Source: Rhipicephalus microplus (taxonomy: Eukaryota; Arthropoda; Arachnida; Ixodida; Ixodidae). From it: a stretch of 64,000 nucleotides of DNA. Shown here piece after piece: positions 22,106-32,381 of this stretch. The position numbers and the translations under genes were made by a program. The DNA is taken from assembly GCF_043290135.1 (NCBI RefSeq), contig NC_134702.1, positions 76,504,917-76,568,916 of the forward strand, written 5' to 3'. How positions within the stretch are numbered: position 1 is the stretch's first letter; every line of letters starts with the position of its first letter. The notes under the pieces are model-generated. The model did not search any database. It was not told the origin of the DNA and saw only the letters and a program-made list of their open reading frames with translations.

Positions 22106-22234
22106 AGAACGAATGGACGGACGAATGCTTCGCCCCACTCTCCATCATTTTCTCCGTGGATATGCTGCCAATTTTTTTTTCTCTCCCTCTCTCAGGGAAA
22201 CACCCGTTTGCTGAAGGAAGCTTTGTGGTCAGAG

Positions 22235-22515
22235 AAGTGAGTAGAGATCCGATTTGTATTGCTGCACCAATGCATGGTCTTCAATGACGAGGTATACGCA
22301 AGTGTTTCGCTAGGTCGTTACATAAGTGGGATTAGTTGCGATGGAAAGGGACGGTATGTTCTTGCGGATAAGCAGCAGAAAGTTCTTGCTTGTTTTCATC
22401 TATACATTGAAGTCACCAACAACTAATATTGGTGTGGGTTGGTGTGTTGTTAATATAAGGTGCATGAAACACACGACGTCTTTTGCAAGTGCCGTGGGCG
22501 AGAGGTACACACCCA
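22235..22515 (-). pseudogene. LINE endonuclease fragment
   Basis: In reverse reads LVVGVYLSPTALAKDVV, then ILVVGDFNV followed by an in-frame stop, then NIPSLSIATNPTYVTT and another stop. GDFN and the surrounding order are typical of AP-type endonucleases of jockey/CR1-like LINEs. It is a dead fragment of about 280 bp. Confidence 0.7.
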
Positions 22516-22918
22516 CTACCAGCAAGCTATGCAAATGAGTTCTGCGGGGATCCGTAAGGTGGGGGAAAGATTAAGAAATTAGCTGTCAATTTCACTTACT
22601 TGCCACCAAGCTGCTGTCCAGCATTACTCGCCGAATTCACGTGGCTGATCCTTTTTTTTTTTCGTTTGACACTCACCCCTGCTTTACAGGAAGGAGGATT
22701 TGCCCAATTTCTGTGGAACACACTCGCCCACGTTGTTACGCTACAGCGCTGACGGTGCAACCACTTGACGCAGAAACGGGCGCCTAACAGTAGCAGTCTA
22801 AAACTGTATCATACGTTTAATATATAGTGCTGCATCTCTTCTAATCCAGCACTGATTTTGCAATTAATGTGGGACTAATATTGTTCCTGCGTACGTCTTG
22901 GCGCAGTTCTTAGTACTG
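22516..22918. other. Intergenic
   Basis: No gene seen. The last five bases (22919-22923, tgccc) form the target duplication of the next element. Confidence 0.6.
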
Positions 22919-22923
22919 TGCCC

Positions 22924-23064
22924 TGTAAGCAGGCCTGCAGTCGGGTGATGAACAACGTTTATTGTGGTTGAAACGAAGTATATATAGGCAAGAATGGTGA
23001 CGTAACAGGTCACGTGATTTTAACGAAATGGCCGGTAACATCGGAGTGACTCAGCCATGCTACA
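22924..23064 (-). repeat. 3' LTR of the compact element
   Basis: 141 bp, TG...CA type ends (tgtaagc/gctaca). Preceded in element sense by the polypurine tract. Confidence 0.92.
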
Positions 23065-23091
23065 TCTCCCTTTTCTTAGGGAAGCAAATAA

Positions 23092-23868
23092 TTACACTGG
23101 TCTTCCTGGTTGTGGGTAGCTGCAGGGCTTCCGGCGTGGCCTTGTGCTTCTCCGTAGCTCTTGAGCGGGCTGGGCGTCCTCTAGTAGTTCGGACCCGTCA
23201 TGAGGTCTCTCTTCGGGATGTGTAGGTGCGTCTTGCAGATGCTCGTGTGTGCGTCTAATTTCCTGGCCCTCTTCCGTCTTCACCACCGCGGAGCGCAGCG
23301 TCTCAGCTGGCCTTAGAACGACCGCAGGTGTCCAGGTCTTTTCATGGGTATCGTATGTAGGCACCCTCTGGCCAGGTGATAGAGGTGGCAGGTGCCTGGA
23401 GCGGCGATTGTAGTAGATCCTCTGGCGTTGACGGATTTCCTGGAGACGGTTATGGACAGCTTGGTTGGGCACAGTTTTCCGGCACCAGGTGGCTTGAGGG
23501 TACGCGCAGCAGGGTCCTCGTCTGCCTTCCCATTGGTTTCTGGATCCAAATAGAAATTCATGATAGGTCAAGTTCGTTTCTGGCTTGTAGAAATCTTCAA
23601 ACTTGGCAATTAAGATGTCTACCTTATTTTTGTCCTCTTCAGCCTCAAACGTGAAGGTGCTGTATACCTTCCTTGCCTTTTCACCAATAATCACTAGCAA
23701 CGTGGCTGCTTGCACTTCTTTCGCTTGTTTTGTCAACTGGGTAGCAGTGGGAAATAGCGTGAACTCACTCTTCCAAGTTTTCCATGTAAGCCAGGCGTTG
23801 CCCGATGTGTCCAGCGGTTTTGGCGGCGGCAAGATTGTTGACGGCAAAATCGCTGGCGGCGTGGCCAT
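23092..23868 (-). CDS. Gag N-terminus fused in frame to an integrase C-terminal tail
   Basis: A 258-codon frame whose first ATG (MATPPAILPSTILPPP, at 23868) lies just after the primer-binding site. Residues 1 to about 115 match a Ty3/gypsy (Mag-like) gag: AWLTWKTWKSEF, KVDILIAKFEDFYKPETNLT, HEFLFGSRNQ. The sequence then switches abruptly to a polymerase C-terminus: RQRIYYNRRSRHLPPLSPGQ, TYDTHEKTWTPAVVLRP and the basic end RRSTRPRRKP, as in the tail after the integrase core. The internal deletion thus removed everything from late gag to late integrase yet kept the frame. Whether a protein is made and used is unknown. Confidence 0.8.
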   Translation of the reverse strand: MATPPAILPSTILPPPKPLDTSGNAWLTWKTWKSEFTLFPTATQLTKQAKEVQAATLLVIIGEKARKVYSTFTFEAEEDKNKVDILIAKFEDFYKPETNLTYHEFLFGSRNQWEGRRGPCCAYPQATWCRKTVPNQAVHNRLQEIRQRQRIYYNRRSRHLPPLSPGQRVPTYDTHEKTWTPAVVLRPAETLRSAVVKTEEGQEIRRTHEHLQDAPTHPEERPHDGSELLEDAQPAQELRRSTRPRRKPCSYPQPGRPV

Positions 23869-23892
23869 TTCAGCTAGGCACCGCTGCCACCA

Positions 23893-24033
23893 TGTAAGCG
23901 GGCCTGCAGTCGGGTGATGAACAACGTTTATTGTGGTTGAAACGAAGTAGATATAGGCAAGAATGGTGACGTAACAGGTCACGTGATTTTAACGAAATGG
24001 CCGGTGACATCGGAGTGACTCAGCCATGCTACA
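23893..24033 (-). repeat. 5' LTR of the compact element
   Basis: 141 bp, near-identical to the other LTR. It contains the TATA-like box and AATAAA in element sense, and the candidate primer-binding site directly follows. Confidence 0.92.
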
Positions 24034-24038
24034 TGCCC

Positions 24039-24895
24039 AATTCAGCTCCACTATACCGCGAAACCTGCACTAGGGTGCAGCAACAGCCAGTAATTTTTTT
24101 TTTTATAATCGTGCGCTTACCGCCGTGGTGGCGCCCGTTCTCAAGTGGCGCGGGCCTTGGCCTAATGTTTCAAAATGGTTTTCGTCATTTTAGGTAAGAT
24201 AGTGCAATTTATTCTTGAGTTTTTTGTATAGTTTTCTTTGTTCCAGATCTGTTTAGTTTATTTTACTCTGGTTTTCGGCATTGTTAATCATGTTTCAAGG
24301 GTGTATTGACCACTGCGTGACCAAGCGACATGAGGCGGTGGGTGGGCGACAAGCTGGTCGGTTAAGTGCTACGCATTTAAAAGTAACGACAAACGTTAAA
24401 GTTACCGAATAAAGTGACGCGTTGCTGGTAAAACCACTACAGGTAATACGTTACCACCAATACTGGATAAATCACCCTAATTTAAGCTTTCTGCACTTAC
24501 GAGCGTGATCGCCAGCCTAAAGTACACCTATGTGCATGACCGTTCGCCGCGTTATTCATTTACTGAGATATTTCAAGTGTGGTTACAAGTTTATTCTCAT
24601 AAAATACAATGTTCAAACTATCACAAACTTTCTAATCCGCGAAAGATATTTACGCCGGCTCCGTGTCAGTAAGCTGATGCGCTGAAACTACGGCACAGAT
24701 TAGAAATAAACTTTATGCTAAATAATATTGTAGACGCCGTCTATTTTTCTACCTGTGCTAAGAGATGGAAATGATTCAGACTCTAATATCACGCTATACT
24801 TGCTCACATTGCATGGAAAAAGAGCAGGGGCGATATCCAAGCGTGCTGCACCCTCTAAAAGCACGCGCGCCTCTGTAGTCTTTATAATAGTAATT
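24039..24895. other. Intergenic
   Basis: No gene or clear repeat core recognised. A motif at 24110-24175 has GT/AG-like edges but no coding signal. Confidence 0.5.
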
Positions 24896-25116
24896 TTTCG
24901 GATGGTTGTCTCAAAACCAGGATATGATTAAGACGGGCGCCGTCGCAGACGGCTCACAAATTTCAATCATCCGGGGTTTATTAACGTGCAGCTGAATCTC
25001 AGCATTCGGGCATGCAGCGTTACATCATAATTGTAACGTAGTGGCCCCAGTGGGATTCGATCTTGTGTCTTTAGGGTCGACGGTCAAGTACTAGAGCCAC
25101 TAAACTACCGCAATGG
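24896..25116 (-). mobile_element. Ruka-like SINE
   Basis: Reverse copy with the tRNA head at the high-coordinate end ('ccattgcggtagtttagtgg' in sense, and box B-like tcgaatcccac) and body blocks 'acgttaataaacccc' and 'ggttttgagacaaccatccg'. Diverged but nearly full length. Confidence 0.7.
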
Positions 25117-25557
25117 TTCGCATCGTGTTTATGGTGGCATATTTAACGAACGTTGCGTAGAATACGCACTGAATAACCTTATAGTAGTGTATTTGAAAAC
25201 AAATAGGCTCATTACTCCGGTACATTAAAGCCTAATTCATAAAGATTTCCCTGAGCAAAGTAAGAGGTTTTTGCCCTTGGATGAATGGAGCTCTTCGCTA
25301 ATGACAAATCCTGCGTCAATATTATCTTACATATTTTTCATTCGGCCAGTTACATGTAGCAGAACATATTACTCTCAATGCTGGCCTATAGGATAATATT
25401 CTTAGCGGCTGCCATGAGATAATAATCATCCATAATTTCTTCATTAATTTACTACGTTATAATTTCTAGACATGAATGAATGTGCTCGCAAAGGGGCCAG
25501 CAATATTAAGTTGGACGCCACGTGGTAATACATTTCACTAATCTACTAATCGCTCAC

Positions 25558-25633
25558 CTTTATCGACGCATGTTTCATCAAGGCATTGGCCGACTTGGGT
25601 GACTCTTGGCCACCATCTGCCGGTCGTCTGTAG
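25558..25633 (-). CDS. Evasin-like gene, exon with the GxCxxxxC motif (copy E)
   Basis: A 76-bp exon between a strong acceptor (long T-rich tract, cttctgtttcag) and donor aaag/gtgagc. Read in phase 0 it gives 25 codons plus one base and contains VTQVGQCLDETCVDK, with Cys at exon residue 17 and a second Cys five residues on. Length, frame and Cys positions equal those of the 45830-45905 exon and agree with the exons at 32.4 and 58.8 kb. I infer the part of a class A evasin-like secreted peptide that carries the C-x4-C pair. Partner exons of this copy were not identified. An alternative frame is also open but has no cysteine. Confidence 0.55.
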
Positions 25634-26371
25634 CTGAAACAGAAGCGAAAATAAAAAAATGTTGCTAAAAGCAATGATGGCTCAAAAATACTAATACTAC
25701 GCACTAAAAAGGAGTGACAGTAAAACCAAGTCAACTTGCACCATTCTAAAGCCGAGACTGTTCGAGCTGCATCGTTTTCCAGAGAGGCAGCATGGCGCTA
25801 GATCGTTACTATGTTAGCAAATCGGAAAGGAAATTTTTTTGCTACAAGTGTTTCGTTCACACGAGAGTTCCGCAACAACACTTCATTTTTTACACTCTTT
25901 TTTCGGTGAAACATTACGCATAGTTATGACCACGTTACCACAGGTGAGGGGAGGGGGGTTATTCATTAGAACGCTATGTGTATATAGAATGAGGCGCTGC
26001 GACGTTAACATACATGCATATGCAACGTAAACCAACAGTACTGTACTTTCGGTTTGTTGCTATATACATGTGCCCCAAACACTACATTATTCTTATATTA
26101 CCATGTACTTCTTCTTCGTCTTTCTATCTAATATAAGCATCGCAGTATGTTCGAAACCTAATTAGGTTTGGCGAGCAATGCGTGACATTCTCATTTCTCT
26201 TACAAGTACTTCCAGTAACGCACTTCCAGTTTCCGAATATTCAAAAAAAAAACTTGTAGAAAATTCAACTGGTACAAAATTGATGGTTGTTGCTGTGGTT
26301 AATGCTTGTGCGGATACATATCATGATATCATGTCGGATAATTGGTTTACTTAAGACAGCAACCAACTTAC
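25634..26371. other. Intergenic or intron
   Basis: No feature seen. Should contain further exons of the 25.6-kb gene copy if that copy is complete, but I could not find a C-x3-C exon here. Confidence 0.4.
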
Positions 26372-26471
26372 CGTCCCAATAGCTGTTTAAATTGAATTGC
26401 ATGAGTTCATTGAGAGATTGGACGGTTTCCTTGTAATCGTTGAAGCACCTGGCGGAGCAGATATTAACCAT
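26372..26471 (-). CDS. Possible exon, unassigned
   Basis: Open frame MVNICSARCFNDYKETVQ ending at a consensus donor (gacg/gtaagt). The possible acceptor (ccgccag) is weak, and the phases (2 in, 1 out) do not fit the neighbouring exon at 25558. It lies against a repeat shared with 49.2 kb, so it may be repeat-derived. Not recognised. Confidence 0.25.
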
Positions 26472-26506
26472 ACGCTTATTTTTACGTTGCCTCTTAGATC
26501 CGCTTC

Positions 26507-26815
26507 AGCTTCGCCTTCAAGAGGGGAATGCGATAGCACAATCAGGCTTCGTGCACATCGACGTTTTAATTGCTAACCTAGCTTCGGTTCTCGATGCACA
26601 CTTCAACCATGCCGTAAGAAAACGAAAGACTGTGCGCTAAACATCGGGTGATTTGAGATATCTTATAATGCCCACTGCTTGCGCAGTTGTCAAATGCCCC
26701 TGCGCCATAATTGTTTTTTTTTTTTTGCGAATCAGCGGTGGGCCCACTACGGGTCCGTAAGGCAACACGTGCAATTACGCTGCTGTTCACACATTGTTGA
26801 AGCTTTGGCTGGTGA
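26507..26815. repeat. Dispersed repeat shared with 49208-49440
   Basis: Blocks 'cagcttcgc-t-caaga', 'cgcaata/gcgatagc-c-at-', 'tctcg(a/g)tgca-ac-tcaacca', 'ttttgcgaatcag' and 'cccactac-g-atc/gtccgtaaggcaacacg' occur in the same order in both places. No coding frame is shared. It may be a MITE or part of a duplicated gene flank. Confidence 0.6.
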
Positions 26816-27034
26816 TAAATAATATTATTAAATATGCCAGTTCAAGTATTGTCCTGTTGTCATTTATGCCGAAGACATTATTGGGTCTGACCAACAACTC
26901 GTGGCGCTGAAAGCAGCGCAGTAGCTGGGCTGAAGGACCGTACGGGAGTGTCCGCTCTTTATGTAGGTATGTTTCTCTATGAACGCATGCTTATCTTCCA
27001 AGCGTACTTCGCCCCAGGGATGGGGGGAGGGGGG

Positions 27035-27285
27035 TTAGCTGCATGTGAGTTCATCCTTATCCTTCAGTGGGGAGAATTGTGTGCCTTGGTCTTTAAACAG
27101 AACGATTGTGTTAGCTGTCAGGGCCACAAAGGTCACTTTGCTTGCTGGGCAGGCCTCGTTTGCGAAAAGAGCGCACTTTTCAAACACAGTGATGTAACAA
27201 GTGGGACACTCATTGTTCGCACTCATATCTGTACCTGTTATTACGTTTTCTGCCTCGTTTATGTTTAAACAGTGCGTTAAGCATC
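27035..27285 (-). CDS. Possible terminal exon of a Cys-rich gene
   Basis: The frame ends MSANNECPTCYITVFEKC ... KDKDELTCS and a stop at 27035. With an acceptor at aacagcgtttacag (near 27286) it would start in phase 1, the phase in which the evasin-like C-x4-C exons end. Similar spacing (C-x2-C, then an N-containing hydrophobic stretch and Gly-Ser/Thr-Gln) occurs in an open frame at 44.6-44.9 kb, next to another repeat shared by both places. Weak, and no direct evidence joins it to any upstream exon. Confidence 0.3.
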
Positions 27286-27309
27286 GAGCTGTAAACGCTG
27301 TTAGTTAGC

Positions 27310-27450
27310 TCTCGTCCTGTGTGCGTTGTTTTCGTGCGTCATTGGTGCGTGAGGAGCGCGCTGCACGTTTCGATCTGCTAGCCGTTCTTGGTGTTAGATT
27401 TCAAGTTGTTGCTATCGCTTTCATTGCTTCGCCCTTGCGGCGAAACAGTG
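27310..27450. repeat. Repeat shared with 44960-45095
   Basis: Both places read '(t)ttcgtgcgt-att-gtgcgtga', 'cacgtttcga(t/c)ctgct', 'ttg-tgt-gt-tt-a-tgcttcgcc(c/t)ttg-ggc'. Each lies beside a possible Cys-rich terminal exon on the minus strand, which hints at a segmental duplication and not just a transposon. Confidence 0.5.
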
Positions 27451-28566
27451 AGTTTTTGCTTTCTTGAATGTTTGTTTGTTGTTTTTTTTATTTTTTTCTG
27501 AACAAACAAGTCCCTCCCTTACATATAAGAAACTCTCTTTATGGCTTCAAAACAATTGGCATCACCTATTATGAAAATATTTTTCCTTCCTTCTTTTCAG
27601 GCATGAATCAATGAGTGCGCATATGCGGAGAGGGTCCACATCAGAGCAGAGTGAAAGCACACTAGGCTCACATGGGAGATGAGCGCGCACCTTGGCTTTG
27701 ATGTGCTCCCTTCACCAACCTGGCATCAAACTGCAAGGTTCACGATGGCTAGTATTAAGGGCTTAAATGTGACGCCTCCTGAGTGACGAGAACTTCAGAC
27801 AGCGTTGTCGCATATGCGACGGAACTGCTCATCTGCGCTATCCGGCCACAGTGAATATTTGTTACGCCCGAAGTCACTGTTCATGGGACTTCAGTGCCTT
27901 CACGACCAGAGCACCACGCGTGCAGCCATTAAAAATTCATTTATCGGCTCTTTCAAAACTTTTCACTTTGTTCCGATTATCAATATGCAATTTAATACTC
28001 ACTCATGACAGTGGTGTAGTGAATGTTTGCGGTTTTTGGACGTCGCGTGCTACAGCTATCACGGTTGGCGAAGTCCGAAGATAGGTATTCTGAGAGTATC
28101 AGCAAAGTACTAAAGGCGGAAAAGATATGTTTTCGGACATTATTTATTCATTTATGATCCATCTAATCAAACGGAGTGCAAATGTCTTGGGTTAGATACG
28201 AATTTCCCTTATGCGAGTAACTATTTAACAAATTCGTCAGAAAGGCGTGTTAGAAGGTTCATGAGCTGCGCTTTGGTCTTCATACTTAACCAGCCTAGCT
28301 GATTTCAGTCAGTCAGAAGGAAGTCCATGAACTTCTTTTTTTTTTTTCGTCGTATGTTTCCTTTTCCTATATTTTTCCTTCCTGCTGAGAAGGAGAAGAG
28401 TATTTCCCCAGGGTGACCCAGGTTTTCGCTAAGTAAAAGTTTTGACACGGCTGTTAGTGGATTGGCATAAAATTGATGAGATAAGCAAGGGAGAATATGA
28501 GAAAACATAATGTAAATGCTAATACTCTATTTTTTTGTTGACTGAACACTACAGGGGAACACGAAC

Positions 28567-28879
28567 TTAGTCCAGGAACTTTTGACTGCGTTCACAAAAC
28601 TGCGTGTAGTCACAAATGGCTCTCTTATCAAAAGGCTGGCAATATTCCACTCTATCGAAGAGTAAGTTCCGATGTAAGTAGAATCTTGTTACGACATTTT
28701 GTGTTGACTTTACAACTTTCGCACACGATGTGGTACCATGGCCGTGGATGCTCAGAAACTCACGGCACACTCGGTTCCGCGTTTCGCAGCTTTCCTCTTC
28801 TTCCCAGGGCATAGTAAGGAGCATGTTGTGTCGACCTTTTCCTGTGAATTGAACACCGCGAATCAACCACACGCTTTCA
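28567..28879 (-). CDS. Candidate terminal exon of an unidentified Cys-rich protein
   Basis: 103 codons and a stop after a strong acceptor (gatactgttttcag). Entered in phase 2, which matches the phase-2 end of the exon at 30340-30499. Contains VWLIRGVQFTGKGRHNM, MPWEEEESC, then Cys spaced through CREFL, TTSCAKV, EYCQPFDKRAICDYTQFCER and ends SQKFLD. Secreted Cys-rich character is plausible, but I do not recognise the family. Read in phase 0 the exon would begin with TGA, so it could instead be the 3' untranslated exon of the gene with exon 31248-31324. Confidence 0.45.
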
Positions 28880-29069
28880 CTGAAAACAGTATCAAGCGCT
28901 TAATTTAAAAGCGACCTGCTAGCGAGTATTCTAAGATTATCGCGCATCCCACACAATCGGCGACATGTTACAGGCTGTGCAACATTTATGTCGTTACAAG
29001 CATAGCACAACATGCAGATGCTAGATAACCGTTTTGCGCAAGATATCTTTTTGGTGTTACAAGAGGTCT

Positions 29070-29312
29070 GCCTCGGTGGAACAGCAGCTACAGTGCTCGG
29101 CCGCTGACCCAAAGGTCACGGATTCAGTCCCGGTCATGGCGGTCACATTTCATTACAGGTGAAACGATAATGGGTCGTGTACTGTGCGATGTTAGTGCAC
29201 GTTTAAAAAACACCGCATGGTCTAATTTTCCGAAACCCTCCACTACTGCTCTCTCATAGTCATATTGTAATTTGGGGACGTTAAACCTCAGATGTTATTA
29301 TTGATATTATGG
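29070..29312 (+). mobile_element. Ruka-like SINE
   Basis: Near full length, diverged: tRNA head with 'tgacccaaaggtcacggatt', 'cagtcccggtcatggcggtc', body 'ccctccactactgctctctc' and end 'ttgtaatttggggacgttaa', followed by an AT-rich tail. Confidence 0.75.
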
Positions 29313-29639
29313 GTGCTACAGATATGCTTTAGGTGTTATAGAAGCGCATACAGTGCACTCAGTGATAATCTCATTGGGAAAGAACGTTGTACTATCCATT
29401 AAGTTGACTCTGCATTAGAAACGAAGATTAATTATAGATTCACACGACGATTCGAATAGAATACGACCCAACAAAGAAACGGTGTATAGCAGTTCTGCTT
29501 TTGCAGGGACCTTCAAGCTCGATAACCAAGAAGTTCTAAAGAAATGTTATGCTTAATGGTTACCGAGATAGCAGTGTTGTTTTCTACCAGTAGGTGTTAT
29601 TTTATTTTCACTGCTAACTTTAAAGGACACCTTTGAAAT

Positions 29640-29762
29640 ATTCTCTCTGTCTCTGTTCTCTTTACAACCCCTATTTCCTTAACCCTGCACAGGGTAGAAA
29701 TCTGGTTGCTTCTACCAGGTTACCTTCGTTGTATTTTCTTGTTCATCTATTTCTATGTCTTT
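29640..29762 (+). mobile_element. LINE 3' untranslated fragment
   Basis: Matches the 3' ends of the LINEs at 11.3 and 16.4 kb: 'ctgcacagggtagaaatctg', 'ctaccaggttaccttcgttg'. No coding part remains. Confidence 0.55.
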
Positions 29763-30339
29763 TTTGACCATGCTTTAATACTGACCCTCACGTTGGTTGG
29801 TTCTTGTCGGCGACGCTAACTTCATCGTTGCTGTGGATTTTTTTAAGGCGAGAGCCATAGATGGCTTATGAAACTTGAAAATTGGTGGTCAGCGTTCACA
29901 TGACTGATATAAAAACTATTATCACGTAAATACTTTGCCAGATGACGCGATCATGACTTAACTAATTCCCAACATTTGTAACGTCACCAGGACGTCGTAT
30001 AACGTGACCACGCATAACTTCCTTTCGTGAAGTCGTCCATTACTCAGTTGAACGTAGGGCAATGAGGAGGCAGTGTAAAAGCAGATAAAATGCAGAAAGC
30101 TTACAATGTCTCCAATCCTGGAGGCAATGCATAATTACGTTACGTCCAGAAAGCTTTTGGAGGGTGGTGGGGGAGCATCAACACCTCGACTGAGCAAAAA
30201 ACAGCTTTCGGCTTTGAGTCGTGTTCCGTGAATGCAAAAAAAGCATCGCTAACTTGCGTCATTTTTGTTCTTGGAAACGCCAGCAACTTCGTTCATAATA
30301 ACGCCGCGCTTTTCCAGGAGCACACACTGCACAACGTAC

Positions 30340-30499
30340 CTGACGTTCGTTCCTTTCGTGCGTATACCTACATGACATATCTTGGTAACCCACCTGGGAA
30401 AAACAATCATTTCGTGGACGACCCTACTTTTCTGCAGATTTATCATTATCAGTGAATTTACTGCAACATCACTGTTGAACTGCCACCTGTACATAACAT
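30340..30499 (-). CDS. Candidate internal exon of an unidentified protein
   Basis: A 160-bp exon after a good acceptor (gtttactttcag) and before a consensus donor (gtcag/gtacgt). Phase 1 in, phase 2 out, open throughout: VMYRWQFNSDVAVNS, MINLQKSRVVHEMIVFPRW, VTKICHVGIRTKGTNV. The exit phase matches the candidate terminal exon at 28567-28879, and the entry phase matches the exit of the evasin-like exon at 32382-32469. It may therefore be an alternative downstream exon of that gene, or part of a separate gene. Family not recognised. Confidence 0.4.
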
Positions 30500-30869
30500 C
30501 TGAAAGTAAACATTTCTTGTCTCTCTCATCTACACTATGTCCACTATAGTCGCCGTCCGTCCAGAAAGATGACAGGCGTATTGACGTCCCATTAATCAAC
30601 GTATCGCCGTTTCGACGTGTGATGACAACACAGAAAAAGCTGGAACAGAAAATAGGTTAATATTTTGAAATTACGGAGACTATTTAGAGCCCCTCCAGCA
30701 CGAAAGCAACGAAGATGGTCACTGGTGCAGGCTAGCAAACCAGAAATTTTCTTTTGGTGAACTTCCCTGCTTCTCACTAAACCTTTCTCTATCCCTCTCT
30801 CACAGCGCTGGCCATGTTGGCCGTGTTTCTTACCCACTGTATAAAACATGGACTCAAATGTTTCGCTGC

Positions 30870-31040
30870 AAAGCTCGAGAACACAGGTTTGACTACCGGC
30901 CACAACACTCGCTTTTCTACGGGGGTGAAACCCAATGCCACTAGAACACGTAGACTTAAATACACTATACACACAACCCCGCCTGGTCAAAATCGATCCG
31001 TAGTCCCCACTACTGCGGATCTCACAGTGAAATGGCGGTT
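30870..31040 (+). mobile_element. Diverged Ruka-like SINE
   Basis: Recognisable by 'tttgactaccggccacaaca', 'gggggtgaaacccaatgcca', 'ccgcctggtcaaaatcgatc' and 'tccccactactgcggatctc', the order seen in the better copies. The 5' boundary is unclear. Confidence 0.5.
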
Positions 31041-31247
31041 CTGTCAAGTAATGCTTCCGCAGTTTATTTAGATGCTGCTTCAAGCTAGGACTGCTTGCCT
31101 CCACAATAGAATGTCACTTGACCAAGTAAACCTTTCTGTGTATTCACAGGCAACCTTTAGCTCTCTATTGCATACGGATGTGTACGTGCAATCTGAAAGC
31201 ACGTAAGATCGTAGAACACAGCCTAGGTTACCAACACGCATACTTAC

Positions 31248-31324
31248 CGTATAACTGACGGAAGAGACGAATTTATCACACCCTTCTTCGGGAATGTGGA
31301 CCATCACCGCAGGAATAGCGGGCG
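31248..31324 (-). CDS. Evasin-like gene D, candidate exon 5
   Basis: 77 bp between acceptor gtttaacag and a perfect donor (tacg/gtaagta). It enters in phase 1, matching the exit of the exon at 32382-32469, and leaves in phase 0. The frame is open and reads PAIPAVMVHIPEEGCDKF, supplying one more cysteine. The next exon is unknown; the strongest downstream acceptor (28879) would give an immediate TGA in this phase. Confidence 0.45.
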
Positions 31325-31794
31325 CTGTTAAACGAACACCATGAAATCGCGTTAGCCTTGTTACATGGCACGTCTTTTTCGTCAACGCGCGAAACACTCT
31401 CCCTGTTTCACAAGAGCATCATATTTCACTATATATTAGACATTCAGAAATTATAAATTTTCATGCCTTTGTTAGCGCTAGCGAAAAGCCCGAAGAACAA
31501 AACACTGGTTATTTTCTTGTTTTGACGTATTACATACAAAATCAGTAAGCTCCATTTATAAAAGAAATATATGATGAGAAATAAGAAAATTGGCAAGCTT
31601 ATGAAAAACCGTTTTATTATCTGGCATTTTCCAGTAGTAACTTTATTTAAACGAGTTCTTTCTAACTCGGACAAATGTAGCGTGACTTAGACAAAGAGAG
31701 AAGGCAGATAGACACAGACAGGCGCTGTGTCTCTTCGGCACTCATATGTGTCTATCATCCATGACTTCTTTTAAGTCGTGCTGCATTCAGGAGA

Positions 31795-31970
31795 GCTGCT
31801 TGCTGGGCAAATGGGTTCATACTTAGTAAACTACAAAAGCCACAGTACGTTGAAATTGAGAACAGCAGAACAGTAGAAACAGAGACTCTGTCTCTGCTCT
31901 CTGTCTTTGTTTCTACTGCTCTGCTTTTTCAGATTTCGACGTATTGTGGATTTTCTCGTTTACTAACCGT
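31795..31970. repeat. Fold-back inverted repeat
   Basis: Arms of about 65 bp (31823-31888 and 31907-31972, imperfect) pair around a short centre: 'agcagaacagtagaaacaga' faces 'tctttgtttctactgctctg' and 'acttagtaaact' faces 'gtttactaac'. The 13-bp string cgtgctgcattca lies on both sides (31780-31793 region and 31968-31980), possibly a target duplication. No coding content. Confidence 0.65.
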
Positions 31971-32381
31971 GCTGCATTCATCTGACAGGTCACATCTGTT
32001 TTGCACATAAAGCTAGTTTATTCTAACAACATTTCAGCCAAAATATATCTAATGAGAGATAAATATAGGAGCAAATTGGGGGGAGGGGGATGGGAAGATA
32101 TACAATCCGGTAAAGCTTCCTACACTAATTGGAAAATGTGGATTTGAAAGTTATCAAAACAAGAGAAGCTGAAAAAAATATGTAGGTATGCCTTCTCATT
32201 TGTTTTTTTTACACTAATCTGTAGATCTCAAAATAACTGGACATGCTTCTACGTATCTGCATTATGATGCTGGGGGGGTTGATAGAGGAACATATGACGT
32301 ATTACAGCTATACAACGTTCATAAGCCATATATAGTGCCAATATTACGCTTAACATTACATCAGTATGCAGTTTCACTTAC

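Larger units (their letters stand above)
18931..22180 (+). mobile_element. GACGGACG-type MITE (copy b), interrupted by the THAP element
   Basis: The left part (18931-19136) and right part (21620-22180) together match the MITE at 39951-40770: the 'cctgtgcgttgttgaacaat' block, 'ggcatgt-cattgagcacta', 'gggcgtaacctcc--ggtttt', 'gcgagcgttg', the GACGGACG minisatellite and the 'cttcgccccactctccatca' end. The THAP element sits between them at a target whose empty version is visible in the 40-kb copy. I find no transposase; the family is non-autonomous. Confidence 0.75.
22924..24033 (-). mobile_element. Compact LTR retroelement, 1,110 bp, complete termini
   Basis: Two direct repeats of exactly 141 bp (22924-23064 and 23893-24033), each starting tgtaagc and ending gctaca on the plus strand, with very few differences. 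A 5-bp target duplication tgccc lies at 22919-22923 and 24034-24038. In element sense, the 5' LTR is followed immediately by tggtggcagcggtgcctag (candidate primer-binding site), and the 3' LTR is preceded immediately by aagaaaagggaga (polypurine tract). The LTR carries a TATA-like tatatata and an AATAAA. It lacks protease, reverse transcriptase and RNase H, so it must depend on a relative for mobility. Confidence 0.92.

Noticed and set aside
25546..25734. Minus-strand frame YRRPADGGQESPKSANALM across the 25.6-kb exon
   Set aside because: It is open, but only the phase-0 frame gives the Cys pair and the phase shared with the homologous exons.
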